Positions 25,343 to 34,655 of a DNA stretch of 64,000 bases are shown piece after piece; within the stretch, counting starts at the first letter, position 1, and each line of letters begins with the position of its first letter. Source of the DNA: Jiangella mangrovi (GTDB lineage Bacteria; Actinomycetota; Actinomycetes; Jiangellales; Jiangellaceae). The notes under the pieces were generated by a model, which had not been told where the DNA came from, did no database searches, and worked only from the letters and a program-made list of their open reading frames with translations. Both the position numbers and the translations under genes were made by a program. Location: assembly GCF_014204975.1 (NCBI RefSeq), contig NZ_JACHMM010000001.1, positions 1,054,001 through 1,118,000 of the forward strand, read 5' to 3'.

Positions 25343-26091
25343 GCGCGGACCTCGAGCAGCCACGGGTCCTGTTCTCGCGCGGGCTCGCTCAGCGACACGT
25401 CGAAGGTCCGGGCGACGACGGCGGCAAGCTCACCCGCCGTCCGGGGATCGTCCGCCGCCTCGCAGAGCGCGCGGGCCACCAGGCCGCGGGTGGCCTTCGC
25501 GGCGTGCGGCGAGCCGGGGGCGCGCAGCAGCACCCAGCGCTCCGCCAGCTCCGGGCCGGGCCGCCACAACGGCGTGTAGCTGCTGGACCGCAGGTCGACC
25601 ACCACGCCACGCCCGGCCGCCGCCGTCAGCACCGCGCCGAGCCGCGCCCGCCAGTACGCCTCCAGCCCGGGCACGTCCTCGAGGCCGTCGAGGTGCGCGC
25701 AGACGGGCAGTCGGTACGCCGGGATCCGGTCGCCCAGCCGCAGCGCCCCGAACAGCGAGGACACGATGACGACGCGGCGCCGGGCCCGCCGCGCGGCCTC
25801 GGCGGACAGCGTCGCCGGGTCGAACGCGCCGTAGAGGACGCCGCGGTAGACCGCCGAGGCAGCGGCCGACGGCGCCGACAGCACGTCCAGGTTCCGGGCG
25901 ATCTCGGCGGCCGCGCCCGCCGGAGCGTCGAGCCGGCGGACCGCGTCGGGGCGGGCGCTGGTGCTGACCATGCCGTCGAGCACCGCCACGCGCGCCTCGG
26001 TGAGCTCGGGGAACGAGAGCCGCGCGAGATCGAGGCCGCGGCCGCGAGCCGGCCGGGCCTGCGTCTCCGACGGCGGCACCACGATCAGCAC
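25330..26091 (-). CDS. yaaA: YaaA-family peroxide stress protein
   Basis: 253 aa from GTG 26091; longer readings have no family support. The N-terminus MLIVVPPSETQ and the stretches YRGVLYGAFDPATLS, VVIVSSLFGALRLGDRIPAY and VDLRSSSYTPLW are characteristic of YaaA (DUF328). YaaA limits intracellular iron and oxidative DNA damage during peroxide stress in E. coli. It is a single gene, convergent with the DUF218 gene and divergent from the phytase gene. Confidence 0.9.
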   Translation of the reverse strand: MLIVVPPSETQARPARGRGLDLARLSFPELTEARVAVLDGMVSTSARPDAVRRLDAPAGAAAEIARNLDVLSAPSAAASAVYRGVLYGAFDPATLSAEAARRARRRVVIVSSLFGALRLGDRIPAYRLPVCAHLDGLEDVPGLEAYWRARLGAVLTAAAGRGVVVDLRSSSYTPLWRPGPELAERWVLLRAPGSPHAAKATRGLVARALCEAADDPRTAGELAAVVARTFDVSLSEPAREQDPWLLEVRAQAR

Positions 26092-26173
26092 GGCTTCAGC
26101 ATAGGGACGTGTTCGCCGACCGTTCGCCCGGCGGACACGGGCGCGGCAAGGTTGCTGGAGTTGGCTCGCGATC

Positions 26174-27517
26174 ATGCGCCGAACCGTTGCCCTCGCTGCC
26201 GCTGTTCCGCTCGCCCTCACGCTCGCGCTGCCGGCCACCGGCGCGCCTTCTGCCGGCCCGTCGAGGCCGCATGCGCCCGCCGTCGTGACCACCGACAACG
26301 AGACGCCGGTGCTGTACGACGACGACGAGGGCGGGAACGCCTCCGGCGACGACCCCGCGATCTGGGTCCACCCGAAGCACTCGGACCGGTCGATCGTCAT
26401 CGTGACGGCGAAGGAGGGCGGGCTGCGGGTCTACGACCTCGACTCGCGCGAGCTGCAGTCGCTGCCGGGCACCCCCGCGCCGCGCGCCGACGGCGTCGAC
26501 GGGCGGTACAACAACGTCGACATCGCCTACGGACTGCGCGTCGGCGGGCGCACGGTCGACGTCGCCGTGGCGTCGGACCGCTACAACGACCAGCTCCGGT
26601 TCTTCACCATCGACCCGGCCGGTTCCCGCGCCGCCACGCCGCTGCGCGAGGTCACCGCGCCGGAGCAGCGGTTCCTGTTCAGCCCCGACCGCGAGACCGT
26701 CGAGGAGGAGCAGACCGCGTACGGCGTCGCCGTCTGGCAGCCCCGCAAGGGCGAGACGTACGCCGTCGTGACCCGGGAGGGCGCCACCACCGTCGCGACC
26801 GCGCGCATCACCCCGCGCGCCGACGGCACCATCGCCTACACCGGCGTCGAGCACCTCGAGATGCCGGACAGCTTCCCGCTGCCGGACGGCGACACGTGGG
26901 TGCCGTGCGAGGAGCCGGGCGTCGGCCCGCAGCTCGAGGGTGTCGCTGTCGACCAGCGCAGCGACGTGCTCTACGCGACGCAGGAGGACGTCGGCCTGTG
27001 GCGGATCCCGCTGCCGCTCGGCTCTGGCGACCCGCGGCTGATCGACGAGGTGGCCGACTTCGGCATCCACGACGTCTACGACGAGGAGACCGAGGAGTGC
27101 GTCCCCGTCGACCCGGACCCGCCGGGCCTCGGCGGGCCGAACCTGGTCGCCGACGCCGAGGGCGTCGACGTCTACTACGGCCGCGGCCGGGTCGGCTACG
27201 TCATCGTGTCCAGCCAGGGTGACGACCGGTTCGCCGTCTACTCGACCATGGGCCACAACCGCCCGCTCGGCACCTTCCGGGTCGCCGGCGACGGCGTTGA
27301 CGAGATCAACGGGTCCGACGGGCTCGCCGTCACCAACCGCGTCGTCGGCGACTACCGCGAGGGCCTGCTGGTCACGCACGACGAGCCCGAGACCGGCCCG
27401 GGCGTCGACCCGGAGCGCGACGCCACCAACTTCTCCTACGTCGACTGGGGCCAGGTCGCCGACGCGCTCGGGCTGCAGGTCAGCACGGACTGGGGCAACG
27501 ACCCGCGGCTGCGCTGA
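26174..27517 (+). CDS. Secreted beta-propeller phytase (3-phytase)
   Basis: 447 aa. The signal peptide (MRRTVALAAAVPLALTLALP) ends near residue 23. The six-bladed propeller phytase fold is indicated by SGDDPAIWVHPKHSDRSIVI, YNNVDIAYGLRVGG, VAVASDRYNDQLRFF, LEGVAVDQRSDVLYATQEDV and EINGSDGLAVTN. These supply Asp/Glu ligands for several calcium ions. It releases phosphate from phytate outside the cell and so serves phosphorus scavenging. Length and order look complete. An imperfect inverted repeat follows the stop. Confidence 0.92.
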   Translation: MRRTVALAAAVPLALTLALPATGAPSAGPSRPHAPAVVTTDNETPVLYDDDEGGNASGDDPAIWVHPKHSDRSIVIVTAKEGGLRVYDLDSRELQSLPGTPAPRADGVDGRYNNVDIAYGLRVGGRTVDVAVASDRYNDQLRFFTIDPAGSRAATPLREVTAPEQRFLFSPDRETVEEEQTAYGVAVWQPRKGETYAVVTREGATTVATARITPRADGTIAYTGVEHLEMPDSFPLPDGDTWVPCEEPGVGPQLEGVAVDQRSDVLYATQEDVGLWRIPLPLGSGDPRLIDEVADFGIHDVYDEETEECVPVDPDPPGLGGPNLVADAEGVDVYYGRGRVGYVIVSSQGDDRFAVYSTMGHNRPLGTFRVAGDGVDEINGSDGLAVTNRVVGDYREGLLVTHDEPETGPGVDPERDATNFSYVDWGQVADALGLQVSTDWGNDPRLR

Positions 27518-27538
27518 CTCTGGGGGTTGCACCGCCGA

Positions 27539-27630
27539 CCTTGGCAATCCTGGCGACGTGCTTGGCACGGCTCACCGTCGCTCGCACGTCCGTTTCGTCC
27601 CCATTTCCAGGGCGGCCAGCCTTGCCAAGG
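27539..27630. repeat. Long imperfect inverted repeat after the phytase gene
   Basis: CCTTGGCAATCCTGG (27539-27553) and CCAGCCTTGCCAAGG (27616-27630) pair at 13 of 15 positions across a 62-nt gap. TTGGCA recurs once more inside (near 27560). It lies between the convergent phytase and NUDIX genes and may act as a terminator or be a repeat remnant. Confidence 0.4.
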
Positions 27631-27667
27631 CACGCTGAATGCTCGCGCCACGCCGGTCCCCACCCGC

Positions 27668-28207
27668 TCAGTACGGGGCGTGAACCGGCCGGCCGAACTC
27701 GGTGTAGAGCGCCTCGCCGCTCTCCAGCGCGAGCTGGGCGGCGGCGAGGCGGCGGGCCATGGACGGGCGGAGCCGGTCGGCCGCGTCCGCCAGGGGAAGG
27801 AAGCCGAACGCGCGGACCTCACCCGGGTCGGGCGTGATCCGCGCGATCGTCGCGGCGTCCAGCACGCCGCCGTCGAACACGAAGACGATCTTGTCGTGCC
27901 AGGGGCCGCTGGCGGGGACCCAGTCGACCACCAGCGCGCGGCCGACGGGGAGGTCGAGGCCGAGTTCCTCGCGCACCTCGCGCCGGCAGGTCCGCAGCGG
28001 CGACTCCTCCGCCTCGGAGTTGCCGCCGGGGATCTCGAGCGTCGGCTTGTACGTCGGCTCGAGGAACAGGATCAGCCCGGCCTCGTCGCGGAACAGCGCC
28101 CCGCCGGCGACGGTCTTGCGCGGCAGCCGCCCCGCGACGCCGGTATGGAACTCGCGCTCGGGCGCGCCCTCGGCGCGCACGTCGTCCTCGAAGCCGGGGT
28201 GGGTCAC
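27668..28207 (-). CDS. NUDIX hydrolase
   Basis: About 179 aa. The Nudix box is complete within GNSEAEESPLRTCRREVREE and continues LGLDL. VVDWVPASGPWHDKIVFVFD resembles NUDIX proteins acting on NDP-sugars or NTPs; the substrate is unknown. I prefer GTG 28207 (MTHPGFEDDV) over TTG 28243 or ATG 28240, because those codons lie inside the left arm of a dispersed palindromic repeat that is probably not coding. It is divergent from the DUF1905 gene. Confidence 0.85.
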   Translation of the reverse strand: MTHPGFEDDVRAEGAPEREFHTGVAGRLPRKTVAGGALFRDEAGLILFLEPTYKPTLEIPGGNSEAEESPLRTCRREVREELGLDLPVGRALVVDWVPASGPWHDKIVFVFDGGVLDAATIARITPDPGEVRAFGFLPLADAADRLRPSMARRLAAAQLALESGEALYTEFGRPVHAPY

Positions 28208-28234
28208 GCGGCCACGATTCCAGGACTCACCCGA

Positions 28235-28282
28235 GATCATCAACCTTCCGCGCTGTCATGGCAGCCCAAAGGGTTGATGATC
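28235..28282. repeat. Dispersed palindromic element A (GATCATC core)
   Basis: The outer arms GATCATCAACC (28235-28245) and GGTTGATGATC (28272-28282) are perfect complements. Inside, GCGCTG and CAGCCC form an inner stem with one mismatch around the loop TCATGG, after a TTCC spacer. The plan is the same as element B at 52076-52129, and the outer core is shared with element C at 56482-56531. It overlaps the longer predicted start of the NUDIX gene. Confidence 0.7.
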
Positions 28283-28298
28283 ATGGGAGACTGCACGC

Positions 28299-28577
28299 GT
28301 GGTGACGTTCACCGGACGGGTGCGCCGCTGGCGCGAGGACAGGCCGGGCGGCATGGCGGTCGTCGACGTCCCGGCGGAGTTGGTGGCCGAGCTCGGCGGC
28401 CGCCGGCAGTACCGCGTGTCCGGGACCATCAACGCCGCGCCGTTCACCGGCAGCACCATGCTCGTGGCCGGCGGCGGGTTCTGCGTCGGCGTCAGCAAGG
28501 CCGCACTGAAGACCGCCGACGCCGCCGTCGGCGATGACGTGGACCTCACCATCGCGCCGGCCGACGCGAACAAGTAA
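28299..28577 (+). CDS. DUF1905 domain protein
   Basis: 92 aa (GTG 28299, or GTG 28302 one codon later). VTFTGRVRRW at the start, then FVDVPAEL-type and GGRRQYRVSGTINAAPF match the compact DUF1905 beta-barrel. The family is found alone or fused to YdeI-like bacteriocin-resistance domains; no biochemical role is established to my knowledge. Its stop codon lies within the upstream LacI-type operator. Confidence 0.82.
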   Translation: MVTFTGRVRRWREDRPGGMAVVDVPAELVAELGGRRQYRVSGTINAAPFTGSTMLVAGGGFCVGVSKAALKTADAAVGDDVDLTIAPADANK

Positions 28578-28587
28578 TTCGCATAAC
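28574..28587. promoter_or_regulatory. LacI-type operator O2
   Basis: GTAATTCGCATAAC matches the perfect palindrome at 28721-28734 at 12 of 14 positions. The two sites are 147 bp apart centre to centre, exactly 14 turns at 10.5 bp per turn, as expected for looping by a tetramer. It overlaps the stop codon of the DUF1905 gene. Confidence 0.55.
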
Positions 28588-28720
28588 TGATTCATGGCCT
28601 GACCAGCGCGACCACCGCCGCCTGCCTGAAATCTCCTTGTCACACCCTTGACACCATTCCGGCGACCGGCCAGGATCGCACCCAATCCCCGGCTACGAGC
28701 CGGTGGATCCAGGTCATGAA

Positions 28721-28734
28721 GTTATGCGCATAAC
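28721..28734. promoter_or_regulatory. LacI-type operator O1
   Basis: GTTATGCGCATAAC is a perfect 14-bp palindrome with the central CG typical of LacI/PurR-family sites. It ends 19 bp before the start of the LacI-family gene. That gene is therefore probably autoregulated, and the site is the best candidate operator for the downstream uptake operon. Confidence 0.75.
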
Positions 28735-28753
28735 GATCATCGGGAGGAGTGGC

Positions 28754-29806
28754 ATGGCGGCCAAGCGAGCCACCCAGGCCGACGTCGCGCGGATGGCTGG
28801 GGTCAGCCAGGCCACCGTGTCGCTGGTGCTCAACGCCGAGCCGGACCGCGTCGGCCCCGAGACCCGGCAGCGCGTCCTCGACGCGATCAGCAAGACCGGC
28901 TACTCGGCGAACCCGCTGGCGCAGCGGCTGGCCCGCGGCCGCAACCAGATCATCGGCGTGTTCACCTACGAGCCGGTGTTCCCCCAGGGCAACGGCGACT
29001 TCTACCACCCGTTCCTGGTCGGCATCGAGCGCGAGGCGGAGCGCTGGGGCAGCGACCTGCTGCTGTTCACCAGCGCGCCGGTCGAGAACGGACGGCGCCG
29101 GCTGTCCGGCAAGGCCCGCGCCCACCTGGGTGTCACCGACGGCTGCGTCCTGCTGGGCCGCACGGAGGACAAGCAGGAGCTCGTGCACCTCATCGACGAC
29201 GGGTTCCCGTTCGTCTTCGTCGGACGGCGCGAGCTGCCCGGCGCCGCCGACCTCCCGTACGTCGGCGCCGACTACGTCCAGGCGACGAACGATGTCGTCG
29301 GGCTCTTCGTCGAGCAGGGGCACGAGCGCATCGGCTTCGTCGGCGAGCTGAGCGACCGCGAGTCGATCATCGACCGGCTGACGGGCTACCGGACGGCGAT
29401 GCGCGCGGCCGGGCTGCGGCCGACGTCGTTCGACCCGGCCGAGCTGAGCCCCGCCGAGATCGTCGACGTCGTGGTCGAGAACCACCTGACGGGCCTGGTC
29501 CTGGCCGAGGCGTACCGCGCCGGGAGCATCCGCGCGGCGGCGGCCGAGCGCGGCCTGGACGTGCCGGCCGACCTCTCGATCGCCGTGCTCGGCCAGCCGG
29601 ACGTCCCCGTCGAGCCCGGCACCGACGACGCCGGCTCCGCTGTCGCGTGGAGCGGCTTCCGGATCCCGCGCGAGGAGATGGGCGAGCAGGCGTTGTCGCT
29701 GCTCATCGAGCTGATCGAGGACCCGTCCGGCACCACGGACCGGCACCGGCTGCTCCCCTGCATGGTCGAGCCCGGCGCGACGGTGTCCGCTCCCCGTTCG
29801 CGCTGA
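28754..29806 (+). CDS. LacI-family transcriptional regulator
   Basis: 350 aa from ATG 28754 behind GGGAGGAG (28742-28749). The N-terminal HTH is TQADVARMAGVSQATVSLVL, with hinge region NPLAQRLARGRNQIIGVF. The periplasmic-binding-like sensor domain fills residues about 60-345. It should repress the following sugar-uptake and polysaccharide-degradation genes until an inducing sugar binds. Two matching palindromes lie just upstream. It heads a same-strand run extending to 37843. Confidence 0.92.
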   Translation: MAAKRATQADVARMAGVSQATVSLVLNAEPDRVGPETRQRVLDAISKTGYSANPLAQRLARGRNQIIGVFTYEPVFPQGNGDFYHPFLVGIEREAERWGSDLLLFTSAPVENGRRRLSGKARAHLGVTDGCVLLGRTEDKQELVHLIDDGFPFVFVGRRELPGAADLPYVGADYVQATNDVVGLFVEQGHERIGFVGELSDRESIIDRLTGYRTAMRAAGLRPTSFDPAELSPAEIVDVVVENHLTGLVLAEAYRAGSIRAAAAERGLDVPADLSIAVLGQPDVPVEPGTDDAGSAVAWSGFRIPREEMGEQALSLLIELIEDPSGTTDRHRLLPCMVEPGATVSAPRSR

Positions 29807-29852
29807 GCCCCGGCCGCTGAGCGCAGAACCGCAGCAATCCAGAAGGAGACGA

Positions 29853-31466
29853 GTGAACGAGCTAGAGACCGAGATCCTGGTGGTCGGCGGCGGCCTCGGC
29901 GGCGTCGCGGCGGCCCTGGCGGCACTGCGCCGCGGCCGCCGGGTGGTGCTGACCGAGGAGTACCCCTGGCTCGGCGGCCAGCTCACGTCGCAGGCCGTCC
30001 CGCCGGACGAGCACCCGTGGATCGAGGAGTTCGGCGCCACCCGCTCCTACCGCGCCCTGCGCGACGGCATCCGCGACCACTACCGCCGCGCCTACCCGCT
30101 GACGGACGCGGCGCGCCGGCATCCGGCGCTGAACCCGGGCGCCGGCTGGGTCAGCAAGCTCTGCCACGAGCCGCGGGTCGCGGTCGCCGTCATCGACGAG
30201 CTGCTCGCGCCCTGGCGCTCGGCCGGCCGGCTCACCGTCCTGCAGCCCGCCCGCGCCATCGGCGCCGACGTCGACGGCGACACCGTCCGCGCCGTCACGA
30301 TCCAGCGCCTCGACACGCACGCGACCACGACGATCAGCGCCGACTACGTCATCGACGCCACCGAGACCGGCGACCTGCTGCCGCTCACCGGCACCGAGTA
30401 CGTCACCGGCTTCGAGTCGCGCGCCGAGACCGGCGAGCCCAGCGCCCCGGAGCACGCGCAGCCGGAGAACCAGCAGGCGATCAGCTACTGCTTCGCGTTG
30501 GACCACGTCGACGGCGACCACACGATCAGCCGCCCCCAGCGCTACGACCACTGGCGCTCGGTCGAGCCCGCGTTCTGGGGCTCGCCGCTGCTCAGCTTCG
30601 GCGCTCCCGACCCGCGCACGCTGCGGCACAAGCCGCGCGTCTTCGACCCGAACCCCGGCGACGACGCGCTCGCCGTCGACGCCGACCAGAGCCGCGAGCA
30701 GGGCGACGCCAACCTGTGGACGTTCCGCCGCATCGCCGCCCGCGACCTCTTCGCGCCCGGTCACTACGCCAGCGACATCACGCTGGTGAACTGGCCGAAC
30801 ATCGACTACTTCCAGGCGCCGGTCATCGACGTCGACGAGGCCACCCGCACGCGGAGGCTGGACGACGCCAAGCAGCTCAGCCTCTCGATGCTCTACTGGA
30901 TGCAGACCGAGGCGCCACGGCCCGACGGCGGCACGGGCTGGCCGGGGCTGCGGCTGCGCCCCGACGTCGTCGGCACCGACGACGGGCTGGCCCAGGCGCC
31001 GTACGTCCGCGAGGGCCGGCGCATCCGGGCCGTCACCACCGTCGTCGAGCACGACCTGTCGCAGGCCGTCCGCGGCGCGAGCGGCGCCCGTCGCTACCCG
31101 GACACCGTCGGCGTCGGCATGTACCGGATCGACCTGCACCCGTCCACGGGTGGCGACAACTACCTGGACGTCGGCGCCGAGCCGTTCGAGATCCCGCTCG
31201 GCGCCCTGCTGCCGCAACGGATGCGCAACCTGCTCCCCGCGGCGAAGAACATCGGCACCACCCACATCACCAACGGCTGCTACCGGCTGCACCCCGTCGA
31301 GTGGAACATCGGCGAGGCCGCCGGGCACCTGGCCGCGAGCTGCCTCGACGACGACCGGCAGCCGCACGAGATCCAGGCCAAGCAGCCGCTGCTCGAGGAC
31401 TTCCAGGCACTGCTGACCCGCGACGGCGTGGAGCTGCGCTGGCGGGACGGCGTGTCCGGCTACTGA
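29853..31466 (+). CDS. FAD-dependent oxidoreductase (FAD_oxidored family)
   Basis: 537 aa from GTG 29853 with AAGGAG upstream. The dinucleotide-binding motif is ILVVGGGLGGVAAALAALRR, followed by GGQLTSQAVPPDEHPWIEEFG. A second FAD contact region is NLLPAAKNIGTTHITNG near the C-terminus. Members of this family sit in carbohydrate loci and presumably oxidise or rearrange a sugar derivative; the reaction is unknown. It is cytoplasmic with no signal peptide. It lies between the regulator and the transporter, so it probably acts on the imported compound. Confidence 0.85.
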   Translation: MNELETEILVVGGGLGGVAAALAALRRGRRVVLTEEYPWLGGQLTSQAVPPDEHPWIEEFGATRSYRALRDGIRDHYRRAYPLTDAARRHPALNPGAGWVSKLCHEPRVAVAVIDELLAPWRSAGRLTVLQPARAIGADVDGDTVRAVTIQRLDTHATTTISADYVIDATETGDLLPLTGTEYVTGFESRAETGEPSAPEHAQPENQQAISYCFALDHVDGDHTISRPQRYDHWRSVEPAFWGSPLLSFGAPDPRTLRHKPRVFDPNPGDDALAVDADQSREQGDANLWTFRRIAARDLFAPGHYASDITLVNWPNIDYFQAPVIDVDEATRTRRLDDAKQLSLSMLYWMQTEAPRPDGGTGWPGLRLRPDVVGTDDGLAQAPYVREGRRIRAVTTVVEHDLSQAVRGASGARRYPDTVGVGMYRIDLHPSTGGDNYLDVGAEPFEIPLGALLPQRMRNLLPAAKNIGTTHITNGCYRLHPVEWNIGEAAGHLAASCLDDDRQPHEIQAKQPLLEDFQALLTRDGVELRWRDGVSGY

Positions 31467-31495
31467 CTCTCGCTGACCACGTCCAAGGAGGGACG

Positions 31496-32785
31496 ATGAA
31501 GCACCGCACTCTGTACGGCGTCGCCGGCCTCACCGCCGTCGCGCTGACCCTGACCGCCTGTGGTGGCGACGACGGCGGGGGCGACTCGACGTCGGACGGC
31601 CCCGCCGACCTGCGCATGACCGTCTGGACCGCCGACGAGGCACAGCTCGCGCTGTTCCAGGAGATCGCCGACGCCTACGTCGCCGACCACGCCGACACCG
31701 TCTCGGGCATCAGCTTCGAGACGCTGCCGTTCGAGGACTACACCACCGGCATCACCACGCAGATCGCCGGCGGCAACCCGCCCGACCTCGCCTGGATCTT
31801 CGAGTCGTCGGCGCCGGAGTTCGTCGCCAGCGGCGCGCTGCTCGACCTGCGCCCGGTGCTGGAGGAGACCGACGGCTACGACGCCGGCGACCTGGAGCCG
31901 GACGCGCTGCGGCTCTGGGAGAACGACGGCGGGCTGTACGCCTACCCGTTCTCGAACAGCCCGTTCGGCGTGTTCGTCAACACCGACCAGCTGACGGCCG
32001 CCGGCCAGCCGCTGCCCGCGGACCTGATCGCGGCCGGCGACTGGACCTGGGACCGGGCGGCGGAGATCGCGGCCGCGACGGCGCAGGCCAGCGGCAAGGC
32101 CGGACTCGTGGTCCGCGACTTCGACTTCGCGCTGTGGGAGAACCTCGGCACCATCTGGTCCAGCTTCGGCGCCGAGCCGTGGTCGGAGGACGGGTCCACC
32201 TGCGAGTTCACGTCGCCTGCGATGATCGACGCGCTGACCTGGATCCACGACCAGATCTTCACCACGGGCGCGCTGCCCGGCCCCGGCACGACGGCGGACT
32301 TCTTCGCCGGCGACGCCGCCCTCACGGTGACGCAGATCAGCCGCGCGTCGGCGCTGGACGACAGCTTCGGCTGGGACCTGGTGCCGCTGCCGGACGGGCC
32401 GGAGGGGCACGTCAACGTCATCGGGCAGGCCGGCATAGGGGTCTTCGCCGACGGCCCGAACGCCGACGTCGCCGCGGACTTCCTGGCGTACTTCACGAAC
32501 CCGGAGAACGCCGAGCGGCTGGCCGCCTACTTCCCGCCACCGCGCACGTCGCTGCTCACCGCCGAGACGCTGCAGGGCGCCAACGCCAAGCTGACGACGG
32601 AGCAGCTGCAGGCGGTCGTGATCGACGGCATCCCGGGTGCGGTGACGAAGCCGGCGCACGCCAACTTCGCCCAGTTGCAGGCCGCGATCCGGGCCGAGCT
32701 CGACGCCCTGTGGACCGCGGACGCCGACGTGAGTGCCGTCGCCGAGTCGGTCTGCGCGGCCGCAGAACCGCTGCTGGCCGGCTGA
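31496..32785 (+). CDS. Sugar ABC transporter substrate-binding lipoprotein
   Basis: 429 aa from ATG 31496 with AAGGAGGG upstream. The lipoprotein signal ends in LTAC with the acylated Cys at residue 22, followed by a Gly/Asp linker. The fold is the extracellular solute-binding family 1 (maltose-type): ITTQIAGGNPPDLAWIFES, YAYPFSNSPFGVFVNTDQL and DFLAYFTNPENAERLA. It captures an oligosaccharide outside the membrane and hands it to the two permeases encoded next. Confidence 0.92.
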   Translation: MKHRTLYGVAGLTAVALTLTACGGDDGGGDSTSDGPADLRMTVWTADEAQLALFQEIADAYVADHADTVSGISFETLPFEDYTTGITTQIAGGNPPDLAWIFESSAPEFVASGALLDLRPVLEETDGYDAGDLEPDALRLWENDGGLYAYPFSNSPFGVFVNTDQLTAAGQPLPADLIAAGDWTWDRAAEIAAATAQASGKAGLVVRDFDFALWENLGTIWSSFGAEPWSEDGSTCEFTSPAMIDALTWIHDQIFTTGALPGPGTTADFFAGDAALTVTQISRASALDDSFGWDLVPLPDGPEGHVNVIGQAGIGVFADGPNADVAADFLAYFTNPENAERLAAYFPPPRTSLLTAETLQGANAKLTTEQLQAVVIDGIPGAVTKPAHANFAQLQAAIRAELDALWTADADVSAVAESVCAAAEPLLAG

Positions 32786-32798
32786 TCGGGGACCGTTG

Positions 32799-33716
32799 AT
32801 GACGACGGCGACCATCGGCACACCGCGTCGACAACGGCGGCTGAGCCGGCGCGAGGACGTCCTCACCGGATACGCGTTCGTCCTGCCCCAGCTCGTCGGC
32901 AGCCTGCTGTTCGTGATCGGGCCGCTGGTCGCCGTCGTCTGGTACAGCCTGCACGACTGGAACGTCCTGGCGAACAGCTTCACCTACGCGGGCACGGACA
33001 ACTACGAGCGGCTGGCGACGGACCCGGGGTTCCACGACGCGATGCGGGCCAGCGGGATCTTCTCCGCCGGTCTGGTGGTGCTCAACGTCGGCCTTGCGCT
33101 CGCGCTGGCCGTCATGCTCAACCAGCGGCTGCCGGGCACGGCGACGTTCCGGGCGTTCTTCTTCTCCCCGGTCGTGGTGTCGCTGGTCGCGTGGACCATC
33201 GTGTGGGGCTTCCTGCTGCAGGCCGACGGCGGCATCAACGGGTTCCTGTCGCAGCTGGGGATCGACGGTCCCAACTGGCTGCGCGAGGGGCCGACGGCGA
33301 TGCTCTCGGTGATCGTCGTGCAGGTGTTCAAGAACGTCGGCCTCAACATGGTGCTGTTCCTGGCCGCGCTGCAGGGCGTGCCGCGCGAGGTGCGCGAGGC
33401 GGCCACCATGGACGGGGCGTCGCCGTGGCGCTCGTTCTGGTCGGTGACCGTGCCGCTGATCAGCGGGACCATCCTGCTGGTGTCGATCCTGACGGTCGTC
33501 GGCTCGCTGCAGGTCTTCGCGCAGATCGCCGTCCTGACGCAGGGCGGGCCGGGGACGTCGACGACGGTGATCGTCTACTACCTCTACCAGCAGGCCTTCC
33601 AGTTCCAGGAGTTCGGCTACGCCAGCGCCGTGTCGGTGGTGCTGTTCGTGATCGTCGCGATCCTGACGTTCGTCCAGTGGCAGACGCGGAGGCGGTGGGT
33701 GTTCCATGAGGTCTGA
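32799..33716 (+). CDS. Sugar ABC transporter permease (MalF-type)
   Basis: 305 aa from ATG 32799. Six transmembrane helices are predicted from about residue 25 to 300. The cytoplasmic EAA loop is REVREAATMDGASPWRSFWS, which docks on the ATPase. It forms a heterodimer with the next gene product, whose ATG lies 11 bp inside this reading frame. No ATPase gene is present nearby. Confidence 0.92.
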   Translation: MTTATIGTPRRQRRLSRREDVLTGYAFVLPQLVGSLLFVIGPLVAVVWYSLHDWNVLANSFTYAGTDNYERLATDPGFHDAMRASGIFSAGLVVLNVGLALALAVMLNQRLPGTATFRAFFFSPVVVSLVAWTIVWGFLLQADGGINGFLSQLGIDGPNWLREGPTAMLSVIVVQVFKNVGLNMVLFLAALQGVPREVREAATMDGASPWRSFWSVTVPLISGTILLVSILTVVGSLQVFAQIAVLTQGGPGTSTTVIVYYLYQQAFQFQEFGYASAVSVVLFVIVAILTFVQWQTRRRWVFHEV

Positions 33717-34623
33717 CGTCGTCGAGGCGCCGGTGTCCGCAGTGGCGGGCGACCAGGGCGCCGCGGCACCGACGGCGCCGGCCCGCCGCCGCCGGGTCCG
33801 TCCGGCCATGGTCGCGGTCTTCGTGCTGCTGTGCGTGCTGGCCGTGCCGTTCGTCTTCCCGACCTGGTGGATGGTGACGGCCAGCTTCAAGCCGATGAGC
33901 GAGATCCTGCGGATCCCGCCGACGCTGTGGCCGTCGTCGCCGACCATCGAGGCCTACGGCCAGGTGTTCGACCTGCAGCCGTTCGCGCAGCAGTACTGGA
34001 ACAGCATGTACATCGCGGCGCTGGTCACGGTGGGCACCATCGCGGTGTCCTCGATGGCCGGCTACGCGTTCGCCCGGATCCGCTTCCCCGGGGCGAACCT
34101 GCTGTTCGGCGTCGTGCTGATCGGGCTGCTGGTGCCGGCCGAGGTGACCATCGTGCCGCTGTTCCGGCTGGTCAACTGGGCCGGGCTGATCGACACGCAC
34201 TGGCCGCTGATCGTCATCCCCATCGTCGGGGCGCCGAGCGTGCTGGCGACGTTCATCATGCGGCAGTTCTTCCTGACCCTTCCCGGCGAGCTGGAGGAGG
34301 CCGCCCGCATGGACGGCCTCAGCCGGGCCGGCATCTTCCGCCGCATCGCGTTCCCGCTGGCGCGCCCGGCCATCGCGGCGGTCGCGATCTTCACCTTCCT
34401 GCACTCGTGGAACCTGTTCCTCGAGCCGCTGGTCTTCCTGTCCAGCCGCGAGGGCTTCACTCTGCCGCTGGCGCTGACGCAGTACGTCGACGCCTACGGC
34501 GGGCCCATGTGGAACGTCCAGCTGGCCGCCACCACGCTCACGGTGCTGCCGGTGCTCGCGGTGTTCCTGCTGGCCCAGCGGCAGTTCGTCGAGGGCCTCG
34601 CCAACACCGGCCTCAAGGGCTGA
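33706..34623 (+). CDS. Sugar ABC transporter permease (MalG-type)
   Basis: 305 aa. An Ala/Pro/Arg-rich cytoplasmic N-terminus precedes six transmembrane helices (first at about residue 36-58). The EAA loop is ELEEAARMDGLSRAGIFRRI. It overlaps the previous permease by 11 bp, which fixes the start. As in Streptomyces MsiK-dependent systems, the energising ATPase is probably encoded elsewhere and shared. Confidence 0.92.
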   Translation: MRSDVVEAPVSAVAGDQGAAAPTAPARRRRVRPAMVAVFVLLCVLAVPFVFPTWWMVTASFKPMSEILRIPPTLWPSSPTIEAYGQVFDLQPFAQQYWNSMYIAALVTVGTIAVSSMAGYAFARIRFPGANLLFGVVLIGLLVPAEVTIVPLFRLVNWAGLIDTHWPLIVIPIVGAPSVLATFIMRQFFLTLPGELEEAARMDGLSRAGIFRRIAFPLARPAIAAVAIFTFLHSWNLFLEPLVFLSSREGFTLPLALTQYVDAYGGPMWNVQLAATTLTVLPVLAVFLLAQRQFVEGLANTGLKG

Positions 34624-34655
34624 CCTGACACTTCCCTGCGAGAAGGAGTTCGTCG

